Notes under the pieces: model-generated
Told to the model about the DNA's origin: nothing
The model's database searches: none
Seen by the model: the letters and a program-made list of their open reading frames with translations, nothing else
From: Desulfobulbus elongatus DSM 2908
GTDB taxonomy: Bacteria > Desulfobacterota > Desulfobulbia > Desulfobulbales > Desulfobulbaceae
Assembly: GCF_000621145.1 (NCBI RefSeq)
Contig: NZ_JHZB01000011.1
Location: 1 to 64,000, forward strand
Direction of reading: 5' to 3'
Length of the DNA stretch: 64,000 nucleotides
Translations under genes and position numbers: made by a program
Shown: positions 44,692 through 52,367 of the stretch, piece after piece
How positions within the stretch are numbered: the stretch's first letter is position 1
How the letters are laid out: every line of letters begins with the position of its first letter

Positions 44692-44928
44692 TCACACCTT
44701 GGCGTTGAGGCACCGCTCGAAGTCGGTCAGGGTTTTGAGACGCAGGGCCTCGGCATCCGAGATTTTGAGACCGTAACGTTCTTCCACCGCTACGGCGAAG
44801 GCCGGATAATCGATGGAGTCAAATCCCTGTTCGCTTAGCAGCATGTTCGGATCGAGGCGCGATACCATTTCCTCGTCCAGGTCGATGGCGAGCATCGCCT
44901 TCTTCGGGTCAGCAATCGTGATTGCCAT
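44692..44928 (-). CDS. Acyl carrier protein
   Basis: A 78-residue carrier protein with the phosphopantetheine attachment serine S38 in the motif GFDSIDYPAF. Length and helix pattern are normal for ACPs. ATG 44928 has AAGGAG upstream. It sits 30 bases after the adenylating ligase gene and two bases before the GNAT gene, so it probably carries the acyl group that the ligase activates. No ketosynthase is in the cluster, so it does not look like a fatty acid or polyketide extender set. Confidence 0.85.
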   Translation of the reverse strand: MAITIADPKKAMLAIDLDEEMVSRLDPNMLLSEQGFDSIDYPAFAVAVEERYGLKISDAEALRLKTLTDFERCLNAKV

Positions 44929-44958
44929 AATCGTTCTCCTTGGCGCGACAGGCTGAAT

Positions 44959-46464
44959 TCATTGTTTCAGACGGAACCGCTGCACCTTGCCGGTGGGCGT
45001 GCGGGGCAGGTCGTCGACAAAACGGTAGACCAGTGGACACATGTATTCGGGCAAGCGGGCGGCCACGAAGGTGCGCAGTTCGCGTTCCAGGGGGCGGCCG
45101 GGCGTGTTTCCCGGCCGCAGGATCAGATGCGCCGCCGGCCGCTCCAGCCCTCCGACCCGGTACGCGGCCACGGCGCAGTCCGCCACCGCCGGATGGCTGC
45201 GCAGCGCTTCCTCCACCTGCACGGGGGAAATCCATTGGCCGCCGACCTTCAGCATGTCGTCGCTCCGGCCCCTGTGGTAGTAGCGGCCGTCCTGCTCGAC
45301 AAAGACATCGCCGGTGCGGAGGAAGCCGTCAGCCAGCATGGTTTCAGCCGTTTTTTCCGGCAGATGCCAATACGACAATGCCGCCCCCGGCCCGCGAACC
45401 AAGAGATGGCCAGCCACCCCTGCGGAACCGGGATTGCCGTCATCATCCACTATCCGAAATTCGTATCCCGGCACGGGCCGGCCGGCGGAACCGGGGACCA
45501 GATCACCCGGTCGATTGGAAAGAAAATTGTGCGTCATCTCGGTGGAGCCGATACCGTCGAGCAGCTCAAGACCGGTGAGTCGCCGCCAGTCTTCGACAAG
45601 GGCTGCGGGCAGGGCTTCTCCCCCGGAAATGCACAAGCGCATCGGCAGGTGCAGATGGGGGGCGTCGACGCTGCGGATGATCTGTGCGTACACCGTCGGC
45701 ACCGAGAAAAACAGGGTCGGCCGGTGGCGCGCCATCAAGGCCAGCAGTTGGCCGGGCAGGGGATTGCCGGGATGCAGCACCGCCGAGGCGCCGACGGCGA
45801 GCGGAAAGGCCAGGCTGTTGCCCAGGCCGTAGGCAAAGTAGAGTTTGCTGGCCGACAGCGCCAGATCCTCTTTTTTCATGCCCAGCACCTGCGCCGCGTA
45901 GCGATCGGCGGCCTCCAGCAGGTCGCCATGGCGGTGGGGCACGCCCTTGGGCCGACCGGTGGAACCCGAGGTGTACAGCATGAAGGCCGGATCGTCCTCT
46001 CCGATCGCGGCGGCCACGATCGGCGCATTCGCCATTTCCGTCCATACCCCGGCCAACTGTTCACCGCAGATGAGGCAGTCGACCCTGTTGCGGGGAAAGC
46101 CCCCGATGGCCGCCACTGACGGGGACGCCAGCAGCAGACGAGGCGTGCAGTCGGCCAGCAGATAGTCGTAGGTCTCGGCCGTGAGTGAGGTGCTGACCGG
46201 AACTGCCACGGCGCCGATCAGGGTGATGCCCAGAAAGGCGGCCACGAATACCGGCGAATCCAGCAGGGCAAGCATGACCCGATCGCCCGGCCCAATTCCC
46301 CTGGCGCGCAACAGGCCGGCGCAACGAAAGGCGCCCTCGCCCAATTGCCGATAGCTGACCGATTCCTCCGCGCAATGGTAGGCGATCTTGTCGGGATGGC
46401 GAGCAAGGTTGGGCAGGAGCAGGCGTGCGGCCAGATTGGGCGCAATGGCTGGAGATTTATTCAT
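44959..46464 (-). CDS. AMP-dependent acyl ligase (benzoate-CoA-ligase-like ANL enzyme)
   Basis: A 501-residue adenylating enzyme. The AMP-binding loop is MLYTSGSTGRPKGVPHRH, followed by DGIGSTEMTH, LRTGDVF and the C-terminal lysine in PTGKVQRFRL. Overall it resembles benzoate/4-hydroxybenzoate-CoA ligases, which suggests an aromatic acid substrate. The neighbouring acyl carrier protein may be the acceptor instead of CoA. ATG 46464 has AGAGG upstream. A 140-base gap separates it from the STAS gene. Confidence 0.85.
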   Translation of the reverse strand: MNKSPAIAPNLAARLLLPNLARHPDKIAYHCAEESVSYRQLGEGAFRCAGLLRARGIGPGDRVMLALLDSPVFVAAFLGITLIGAVAVPVSTSLTAETYDYLLADCTPRLLLASPSVAAIGGFPRNRVDCLICGEQLAGVWTEMANAPIVAAAIGEDDPAFMLYTSGSTGRPKGVPHRHGDLLEAADRYAAQVLGMKKEDLALSASKLYFAYGLGNSLAFPLAVGASAVLHPGNPLPGQLLALMARHRPTLFFSVPTVYAQIIRSVDAPHLHLPMRLCISGGEALPAALVEDWRRLTGLELLDGIGSTEMTHNFLSNRPGDLVPGSAGRPVPGYEFRIVDDDGNPGSAGVAGHLLVRGPGAALSYWHLPEKTAETMLADGFLRTGDVFVEQDGRYYHRGRSDDMLKVGGQWISPVQVEEALRSHPAVADCAVAAYRVGGLERPAAHLILRPGNTPGRPLERELRTFVAARLPEYMCPLVYRFVDDLPRTPTGKVQRFRLKQ

Positions 46465-46604
46465 AAATCCTCTTGGTTGGCGTCTTTTCCCGTCAACATC
46501 TAACCAATCATCGTCGCCGTCGCCAAGTCTCCATCGCTTCGATCATTGCTTCATTCGTGCCGGCCAATACCGGCGCCGGGTGCCCATTCCACGGTCATGG
46601 CCGA

Positions 46605-46940
46605 TCATCCGATGGCGGCCAAGGCCCCGGCAACGGAATCGTGCATCCGCAGGATGCTGCTGAATCCCGATATGTCGAAGATTTCCCGCACCGTTCCCGT
46701 CACGTTGGCACAATGGAACTGCGCGCCCTTGAGTTTGATCCGCTTGGCCGTGGCCAGCAAGGCGCGCAAGCCGGCACTGCTGATATAATCGAGGCTCGCG
46801 AAATCGATGATCAACGAGCAGGGAACGGCCTCGAGCAATGCCATGACCCGCTGCTCGTAGGCCGGTGCGGTGACCCCGTCCAGCTTGCCGCTGAGGGTGA
46901 GGATATGGGCCTTTTCTTCCTTGGCGATCTGAATGTCCAT
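46605..46940 (-). CDS. STAS-domain anti-anti-sigma-type protein
   Basis: A 111-residue single STAS domain of the SpoIIAA/RsbV class. The phosphorylatable serine is S55 in DYISSAGLRALL. In partner switching, the dephosphorylated STAS protein binds an RsbW-type protein, and SpoIIE-type phosphatases remove the phosphate. Both partners have candidates here: the phosphatase is the gene immediately upstream (46 bases away) and the RsbW-like protein is four genes downstream. Confidence 0.88.
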   Translation of the reverse strand: MDIQIAKEEKAHILTLSGKLDGVTAPAYEQRVMALLEAVPCSLIIDFASLDYISSAGLRALLATAKRIKLKGAQFHCANVTGTVREIFDISGFSSILRMHDSVAGALAAIG

Positions 46941-46986
46941 AATGGTTTTCTCTGTTCTTGAAAATGGAGAAATGCGCAACAGGCAA

Positions 46987-48918
46987 TCAGGGATTGCGTG
47001 CGGCCATTCCCCGGTACTTGATGGCGAGCATGGTGACATCGTCGGATTGGGGTGCGCCGTCCGCATGGCGGAAAACCTCGGCGCGGACGGTGCGGATCAT
47101 CTCCGCCAGTTCCTGCCGGCTCGCCGTCTGCAGCGTTTGCAGCAGACGTTCTTCGCCATACAACTCCTCGCTGCGGCTTTTTGCCTCGGTAATGCCGTCG
47201 GTATAGAGGAAAAGCACATCCCCCGGCTCCAGGGTGATCCGCTCAGCGGTATAGACGGTTTCCGCAATGGGGCCGAGGACGAACCCCGCACGGATCGACA
47301 GGAATTCTGCCTGTCCTCCACTGATCAGCACCGGCGCGTTATGGCCGGCATTGGCAAAACGGACCTCGCCGTTTTCCGTATTGAGAATGGCGCAAAACAC
47401 GGTGGTGAACATGCAACTGTCGTTGTCGGCGGCCAGGATCTCGTTCACGCGGGAGAGGATCTGCTCCGGTTCGCCGAGCCGTTGTCCTTCGGTCTTGAGC
47501 AGGATCTTGGCCACCATCATGTACAGGGCTGCCGGCACGCCTTTGTCGGCCACATCCGCCATCAGGAAACAGAGGTTGGTGGGGTCGATGAAGAAGAAGT
47601 CGTAGAAATCGCCTCCCACCTCCTTGGCCGGATCCATCGCGGCGTGGATGTCGAACTCGGGCCGGTCGGGAAAGGCGGGAAACAGCTGGGGCAGCAGGCT
47701 GGCCTGGATATCCGTGGCCATTTTCAGCTCGCTCTGGATACGCTCCTTGGCGGCGGTGGTTTCGGTCAGGTTGCGGATATATTTCTTGAGTGCCCCGGTC
47801 ATGGCGGTGAAGGCGAGGGTGAGTTTGCCCACTTCATCGCTGCTCTTCACGGCCGGCAACTCGGTGTCAAAGTGACCAGAGGCAATTGCTTCGGTGGCCT
47901 CGGCCAGCGCGCCGAGCGGGGCGGTCACCCTGCGGGCGACCCAGTACACCGCGGCGGTCAGCAGGAGAATGCCGGCCAGGGCGATGCCGGCGACCACGAG
48001 GGTGAGATTGCGCACGTCGGCGTACAACTCCGCCTCGGGAAAGACCACCGCCAGGGTCCAGCCGGTGGAGGGCACCGGGGCGTAATACATCAACGTGCTG
48101 ACATCGTGAATGTTGGTATACGCGACAAAACCGGACTCGCCCAGCACCATCTTCCGGCCGATCTCGCGCAGGTCGGGTTTATGGCGCGATTCCGCCAGGC
48201 TGAAGATGGTTTCGTTCATGATCAGATCCCGGTCGGGATGGGTGAGGAAGGTGCCGTTGCGGGAGAGCAGGAAGCTGTACCCGGTGTCCAGCACCCGGAT
48301 GGAAGCCACCAACTCGGTCAACCACTCCAGGGACACATCCGCCACCACCACGCCGCGGACCTGCTTTTCCCGGCCGTTGTCCGAAAAAATCGGGACCGAG
48401 CAACTGGTCATCAGGATGGTGCCGCTGGCTTTGTCGAAAGAGGGCTCGCTCCAGGCCATTTGCCCCAATTCCTTGGGAATCTGGTACCAATCCTGGCTAA
48501 GATGCTGGAAGTTGTCCTCCGGGGCGAAGACCAACCGCTCGCCTTGGCGAAAATAATACGGGACCACCGGATGGGGGGGATTGAAGGCCGGGTTCGGATC
48601 AAAGGCGGCGCCAAATCCGTGGATGTCCCTGTTGTCCCGAAGGGTTTCCTTCAGCAGCGTGGTCAAGGATTGATCGTGGTATCCGGCTATTTCCAGGGAA
48701 CGGGAGGTGTCCTCCGCCACCTTGCCGATGGCATGCAGCGTGGTTTCCACCCGGTTGATCGAGGCCAGCACCAGATGTGCGGCATTGTTTGCCACTTCCT
48801 GTTCGAGCGCAACCCGGGAACGGTGATAAAAAGAGCCGATGGCCACGGAAAAAATCAGGACGGTGCACACCGAAACGATCAGGGTGAACGTCCGGGCAAT
48901 GCTTTTAGTGGTCTGCAT
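46987..48918 (-). CDS. Membrane PP2C/SpoIIE phosphatase with dCache sensor and HAMP
   Basis: A 643-residue protein: first membrane helix about 10-30, a large periplasmic dCache-type sensor (about 35-300, with GYSFLLSRNGTFLTHP and GWTLAVVFPE), second helix about 310-330, HAMP, coiled coil, then a SpoIIE-type PP2C phosphatase (VGGDFYDFF, MADVADKGVPAALYM, AGHNAPVL, LYTDGITEA, DDVTMLAI). The metal-binding aspartates appear intact. It should dephosphorylate the STAS protein when a periplasmic ligand binds. ATG 48918 is preferred over the ATG six bases upstream because of a GGGG ribosome site at good spacing. It overlaps the end of the binding-protein gene. Confidence 0.9.
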   Translation of the reverse strand: MQTTKSIARTFTLIVSVCTVLIFSVAIGSFYHRSRVALEQEVANNAAHLVLASINRVETTLHAIGKVAEDTSRSLEIAGYHDQSLTTLLKETLRDNRDIHGFGAAFDPNPAFNPPHPVVPYYFRQGERLVFAPEDNFQHLSQDWYQIPKELGQMAWSEPSFDKASGTILMTSCSVPIFSDNGREKQVRGVVVADVSLEWLTELVASIRVLDTGYSFLLSRNGTFLTHPDRDLIMNETIFSLAESRHKPDLREIGRKMVLGESGFVAYTNIHDVSTLMYYAPVPSTGWTLAVVFPEAELYADVRNLTLVVAGIALAGILLLTAAVYWVARRVTAPLGALAEATEAIASGHFDTELPAVKSSDEVGKLTLAFTAMTGALKKYIRNLTETTAAKERIQSELKMATDIQASLLPQLFPAFPDRPEFDIHAAMDPAKEVGGDFYDFFFIDPTNLCFLMADVADKGVPAALYMMVAKILLKTEGQRLGEPEQILSRVNEILAADNDSCMFTTVFCAILNTENGEVRFANAGHNAPVLISGGQAEFLSIRAGFVLGPIAETVYTAERITLEPGDVLFLYTDGITEAKSRSEELYGEERLLQTLQTASRQELAEMIRTVRAEVFRHADGAPQSDDVTMLAIKYRGMAARNP

Positions 48919-49924
48919 CGGCATCCCCGGTAAAGGTCGCGTAGTCCGGGATATCCTCGATCGCCCCGTGCTTGTGGAGGATCGTGCCTGCGGCCTGAAA
49001 ACCGGCCAACTGCAGGTGCCCCAGAGTCTCGGAGGAGTCTGCGGGCATGATTAGGTCGCGCATCCGCGCCAGCATCCATTCCTGGTGGGACCGGCTGGCC
49101 GGCACCTTGGCTTCCCGCATGCGGCGGAGCACCACTTCCAGAGTCTCCTCGGGATGGGCAAAGGCGTAGCGCCAACCCTCCAGCGAGGCTTGGGCAAAGG
49201 CCCGGGCGCGGGCCGGATCTTTGCGATAGCCCTGCTCCAGGGCGTAGAGGCCATCCTCGGGGAAGCTGATGCCGTGTTCGTGCAGGGAGAAGACCTGCAA
49301 TTCATCGGGGTTGATACCGGCATTGAGGATGGTGTGGTATTCGTTGTACCACATGGCCGACGCCGCATCGATGCCGCCCCGGAGGAAGAGATTGACGGTG
49401 TAGGCTTGGCTGATGCGCTGAACGTGCAGGCGATACCTTTCAAGAAAAGCGAGCACCGGCAGCGAGAGTTCCCCGGCCCAGAGGCCGACCTTCCTCCCCT
49501 GGAGATCCGCCGGTCCTGCGATGCCGCTTGCTTTTTTGGCCACCAGCATCAGCGACGAACGCTGGATAATCTGTGCCAGGTTGACCAGTTTGAGGCCATC
49601 GTCATTCTGCTGCAGGGCTGTTGCCAGCCAGAGCACGGCAAAATCCACCTCGCCGCTGATCAGCGACTGTAATGGCGACCGGCCGGGCCCACCCTCGAGG
49701 ATATCGACATCGAGGCCGTAACGGGCGTAGATGCCCTTTTCCCTGGCCATATAATAACCGGCAAATTGGGCCTGCGGACTCCACAACGGCATGAGGCGGA
49801 CCTTGGCAAGTCCCTCGGCCCTTGCGTGGGCAAGACAAAGCCAGAACAATACGAGGGGCACTGCCAGCCCGATCCACATCGCCAACCGCCGGTTGCCTGT
49901 TATCGCGTGCTCTCTTCTGCGCAT
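48905..49924 (-). CDS. NMT1/THI5-like periplasmic substrate-binding protein
   Basis: A 339-residue protein with an arginine-rich start, a signal peptide (hydrophobic core WIGLAVPLVLFWLC, cut after AHARA) and the NMT1/SsuA fold (LMPLWSPQAQFAGYYMAREKGIYARYGLDVDILEGG). No permease or ATPase gene lies in the cluster. It overlaps the SpoIIE-phosphatase start, so it more likely presents a ligand to that sensor than feeds a transporter. ATG 49924 lies about 60 bases below a predicted transcription start; its ribosome site is weak. Confidence 0.82.
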   Translation of the reverse strand: MRRREHAITGNRRLAMWIGLAVPLVLFWLCLAHARAEGLAKVRLMPLWSPQAQFAGYYMAREKGIYARYGLDVDILEGGPGRSPLQSLISGEVDFAVLWLATALQQNDDGLKLVNLAQIIQRSSLMLVAKKASGIAGPADLQGRKVGLWAGELSLPVLAFLERYRLHVQRISQAYTVNLFLRGGIDAASAMWYNEYHTILNAGINPDELQVFSLHEHGISFPEDGLYALEQGYRKDPARARAFAQASLEGWRYAFAHPEETLEVVLRRMREAKVPASRSHQEWMLARMRDLIMPADSSETLGHLQLAGFQAAGTILHKHGAIEDIPDYATFTGDADADH

Positions 49925-49992
49925 GTGCCTGTTTGCAATGATGAAGTTGGAGGGGACGAGCGGCAATCACCGACCTGATTTCGGCAAACAGG

Positions 49993-50022
49993 ATTGTATC
50001 GCAATATTTCCGGTGAAATCAA
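49993..50022 (-). promoter_or_regulatory. Sigma-70-type promoter of the SpoIIE/ACP/molybdenum-hydroxylase cluster
   Basis: Minus strand: TTGATT (50022-50017), an 18-base spacer, and TACAAT (49998-49993). This is the only strong promoter-like pair in the spacer and precedes a run of twelve same-strand genes with small gaps or overlaps. Confidence 0.65.
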
Positions 50023-50233
50023 AAAATAATCTCTTGTCGGTGAAGATTCCCCTCAAAACGGGCCAACAACTACCACTTCCCTGTTGCCGGCAGGGCAACG
50101 GGCTAATGGGGGCACATGGCGGAATTTTTCGCCAACCGCGGGCCGGGAATGATCGCCAGGGAAGCGTGCGGCAGTGCGTGCACCCTACTGGGGTGTGATT
50201 TTGCCGTGATGGGGCACGAGGTGCGGCTGATTG

Positions 50234-50302
50234 CGGGAGCGGCGGCTGTTGCTAGTCATCCCGGCGGGGGAAGTGTGGGGCGTGGGCAGGCGTCTGTCCC
50301 GC
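50234..50302 (+). pseudogene. Fragment of a second umuC copy
   Basis: The segment translates as RERRLLLVIPAGEVWGVGRRLS, matching UmuC residues encoded at 35453-35527. It includes 28 identical bases (50273-50300 against 35498-35525). Only this short piece is recognisable. It ends about ten bases before the stop codon of the convergent nucleotidase gene. Confidence 0.9.
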
Positions 50303-50312
50303 CATGGCGCGC

Positions 50313-52064
50313 TCAGTTCAGCCGGCTGATCCGGCCCTCGATGTCGGCGGCGATCGGCTGGGGCCGGGTCTGCACGTACTGCATCAGGGCCTCGGCGAGG
50401 AAGGGGCCGACCACCGGGTTGGCGCCCCTGGTCAGGACGGTGAAGTTGCCGCCGCCGCCCGCCAGGTATTCGTTCGCCGCCACCGTGTAGACGGCCTGGC
50501 GGTCGAGCGGAGTGCCGTTGCGCTGCACGGCCACCACCCGCTGCCCGGCGGGCCGCCCGGCGTCCCAGGTGTAGGTCAGGCCCGAGACCTGGAGAAAGCG
50601 GCCGTGGCCACCATCGCCGCTCCACTGCTGGTTGAGCAGGTCGTAGATCTGCTGGCCGGTCATTTCCAGTTTGATCAGATTGAGGTTGGCCGGCTGCACG
50701 GTGAAGTGGTCGCCCTTGGTGAGGGCGCCGGACGGGATGTCGGCCTCGATGCCCTCGGGGTGCATGAAGGCGAAATCCGTGCCCATGATCTGGCGCTGGG
50801 CGTCGGCGATCAGATCGCCCAGGGCCGATTCGCCGGCCTCGTTGCTGGCGCGGGTGATCGGCCTGGCGGCGCGGGCGATCACCTCGGCGGCGATGGCGTT
50901 GCCGCGCTCCTGCACCCGGTCGGCCAGGACGGCCACCTGCGGGTCAGGCCGCAGACCCGGCCCGCTGTCGGCCCAGGTGGTGACGATGGTCGAGGTCATG
51001 GCCACCACGTCGCCGGTTTCCGGGCTGATCTCCAGGTCGATGTCGGCGAAGCCGGTGCCCTTGGGCCAGGCCTGAACCACCAGCACGGGCCTGCCGCCGC
51101 CGTTTTCGGCCAGGATGTTGTGGAAGGTGTGGGTGTGGCCGCCGACCACCACATCGATTTCGCCGTCCAGGCGCTCGACGATGGGCACGATGTCGCCGAC
51201 CAATCGGCCGGGCGCGCCGTCGGTGGCCGGGGTCTGATAGCCGCCCTGATGGACGATGGCCACCAGGGTGCGGACGCCCTCGGCCTTGAGCTGGCGGGCG
51301 TAGCGGTTGATGGTGTCGGCCTCGTCCAGTATGTGCAGGCCAGCCAGGCTCTCCGGCGACAGGAAGGTGGAGGCCCGGTGCAGGATCGCGCCGATGAAGC
51401 CGACCTTGATGCCGTCCACGGTGCGGACCACGTAGGGCGGCAGCAGCGGCTCGCCGGTTCCGGTCTGGACCAGGTTGGCGCAGATGGTGGGGAAGGCGGC
51501 GCCTTGGTAGGGATGCTCCAGGAAGGGACCCAGACGGTGGTCGCCGCCTGTCAGGAGGCGGAGCATTTCGGGTAGGCCCTCGTCCAACTCGTGGTTGCCG
51601 GGGATGCCGATCAGGTCGCAGTCCGGGCCGGACCGGCCGCCGGTGCGGCAGTGGCTGTTGCCGAGCATGTTGAAGAACATGATCCCCGGCTCGTCCTGCA
51701 GCAGGGCCGACTGCGGCTGAGAGGCGCCGACCTGGTCGCCGGCGTGGAGGAGGAAGGTTTTTCCTTTGGCCTGCGCCTGGGCTTCCTTGAGATAGGCGGC
51801 CAGCACCGGCGCCGAGCCCACCGGGCGGCCGTCCACCTCCTGGCCGGCGGTGATCTGGCTGTGGAAGTCGTTGATGGTCAGGAGTTGCAGGGGAAGAGTC
51901 CGCTCCGCCCGCGGTGCGGGAGCCTGCCAGCGCACCGTTCGCCCGGCCTGCTCGCGCCACTCGCTGTCGCCGGCCCGCGCCCCGATCGCCGCCAATCCGG
52001 CCAGCATCAGCAGTCCGGCCGCAATCAAGCCGCGCTCGAAGATGTGGATGCGTGTCGTGTTCAT
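50313..52064 (-). CDS. Exported 5'-nucleotidase / metallophosphatase
   Basis: A 583-residue UshA-type enzyme: signal peptide (about 1-31), metallophosphatase motifs TINDFHSQI, HAGDQVGAS, GNHELDEG and GGHTHTF, and a C-terminal 5'-nucleotidase domain ending with NEYLAGGGGNF. It would release phosphate from nucleotides in the periplasm. ATG 52064 has GGGAGG. A Pho-box-like array precedes it, and it is divergent from ppk, fitting a phosphate-scavenging role. Confidence 0.92.
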   Translation of the reverse strand: MNTTRIHIFERGLIAAGLLMLAGLAAIGARAGDSEWREQAGRTVRWQAPAPRAERTLPLQLLTINDFHSQITAGQEVDGRPVGSAPVLAAYLKEAQAQAKGKTFLLHAGDQVGASQPQSALLQDEPGIMFFNMLGNSHCRTGGRSGPDCDLIGIPGNHELDEGLPEMLRLLTGGDHRLGPFLEHPYQGAAFPTICANLVQTGTGEPLLPPYVVRTVDGIKVGFIGAILHRASTFLSPESLAGLHILDEADTINRYARQLKAEGVRTLVAIVHQGGYQTPATDGAPGRLVGDIVPIVERLDGEIDVVVGGHTHTFHNILAENGGGRPVLVVQAWPKGTGFADIDLEISPETGDVVAMTSTIVTTWADSGPGLRPDPQVAVLADRVQERGNAIAAEVIARAARPITRASNEAGESALGDLIADAQRQIMGTDFAFMHPEGIEADIPSGALTKGDHFTVQPANLNLIKLEMTGQQIYDLLNQQWSGDGGHGRFLQVSGLTYTWDAGRPAGQRVVAVQRNGTPLDRQAVYTVAANEYLAGGGGNFTVLTRGANPVVGPFLAEALMQYVQTRPQPIAADIEGRISRLN

Positions 52065-52119
52065 ATCTGCCTCCCTGGATGCCTTGTCCGTTGCGGGGCA
52101 GCCCCCGCTTCCTGTCCGG

Positions 52120-52173
52120 TACAAACCATGGTCCTGTTCGAATCGGGTCAGCGAACCGTGAGGAAACCGTCGG
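52120..52173 (-). promoter_or_regulatory. Pho-box-like array for the nucleotidase gene
   Basis: Minus strand 7-mers every 11 bp: CCGACGG (52173-52167), CTCACGG (52162-52156), CTGACCC (52151-52145) and CGAACAG (52140-52134). Eight bases further, TTTGTA (52125-52120) is a weak -10. The layout equals the other four arrays in the window. Confidence 0.65.
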
Positions 52174-52280
52174 GATTTTTTTCGGATTTGATGAGGAAGA
52201 ACGAGGATCGGGGAGACAGACGGACGGACAGGGACCGGCCGGGACGGAAGGGGACAGTCCTGCCGGCCATTGATCGGGCA

Positions 52281-52323
52281 CTCATCAAATCCTAACGGAA
52301 CCTGAACAATGGGCCGCTATAGT
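52281..52323 (+). promoter_or_regulatory. Pho-box-like array and -10 of ppk
   Basis: CTCATCA (52281-52287), CTAACGG (52292-52298) and TGAACAA (52303-52309) at 11-bp steps, then eight bases and TATAGT (52318-52323). No -35 is needed in PhoB-activated promoters, and none is present. Confidence 0.75.
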
Positions 52324-52367
52324 GAGTGATTTTCACGAACAGACAGAACGAAGGACGGCCAACAGAC

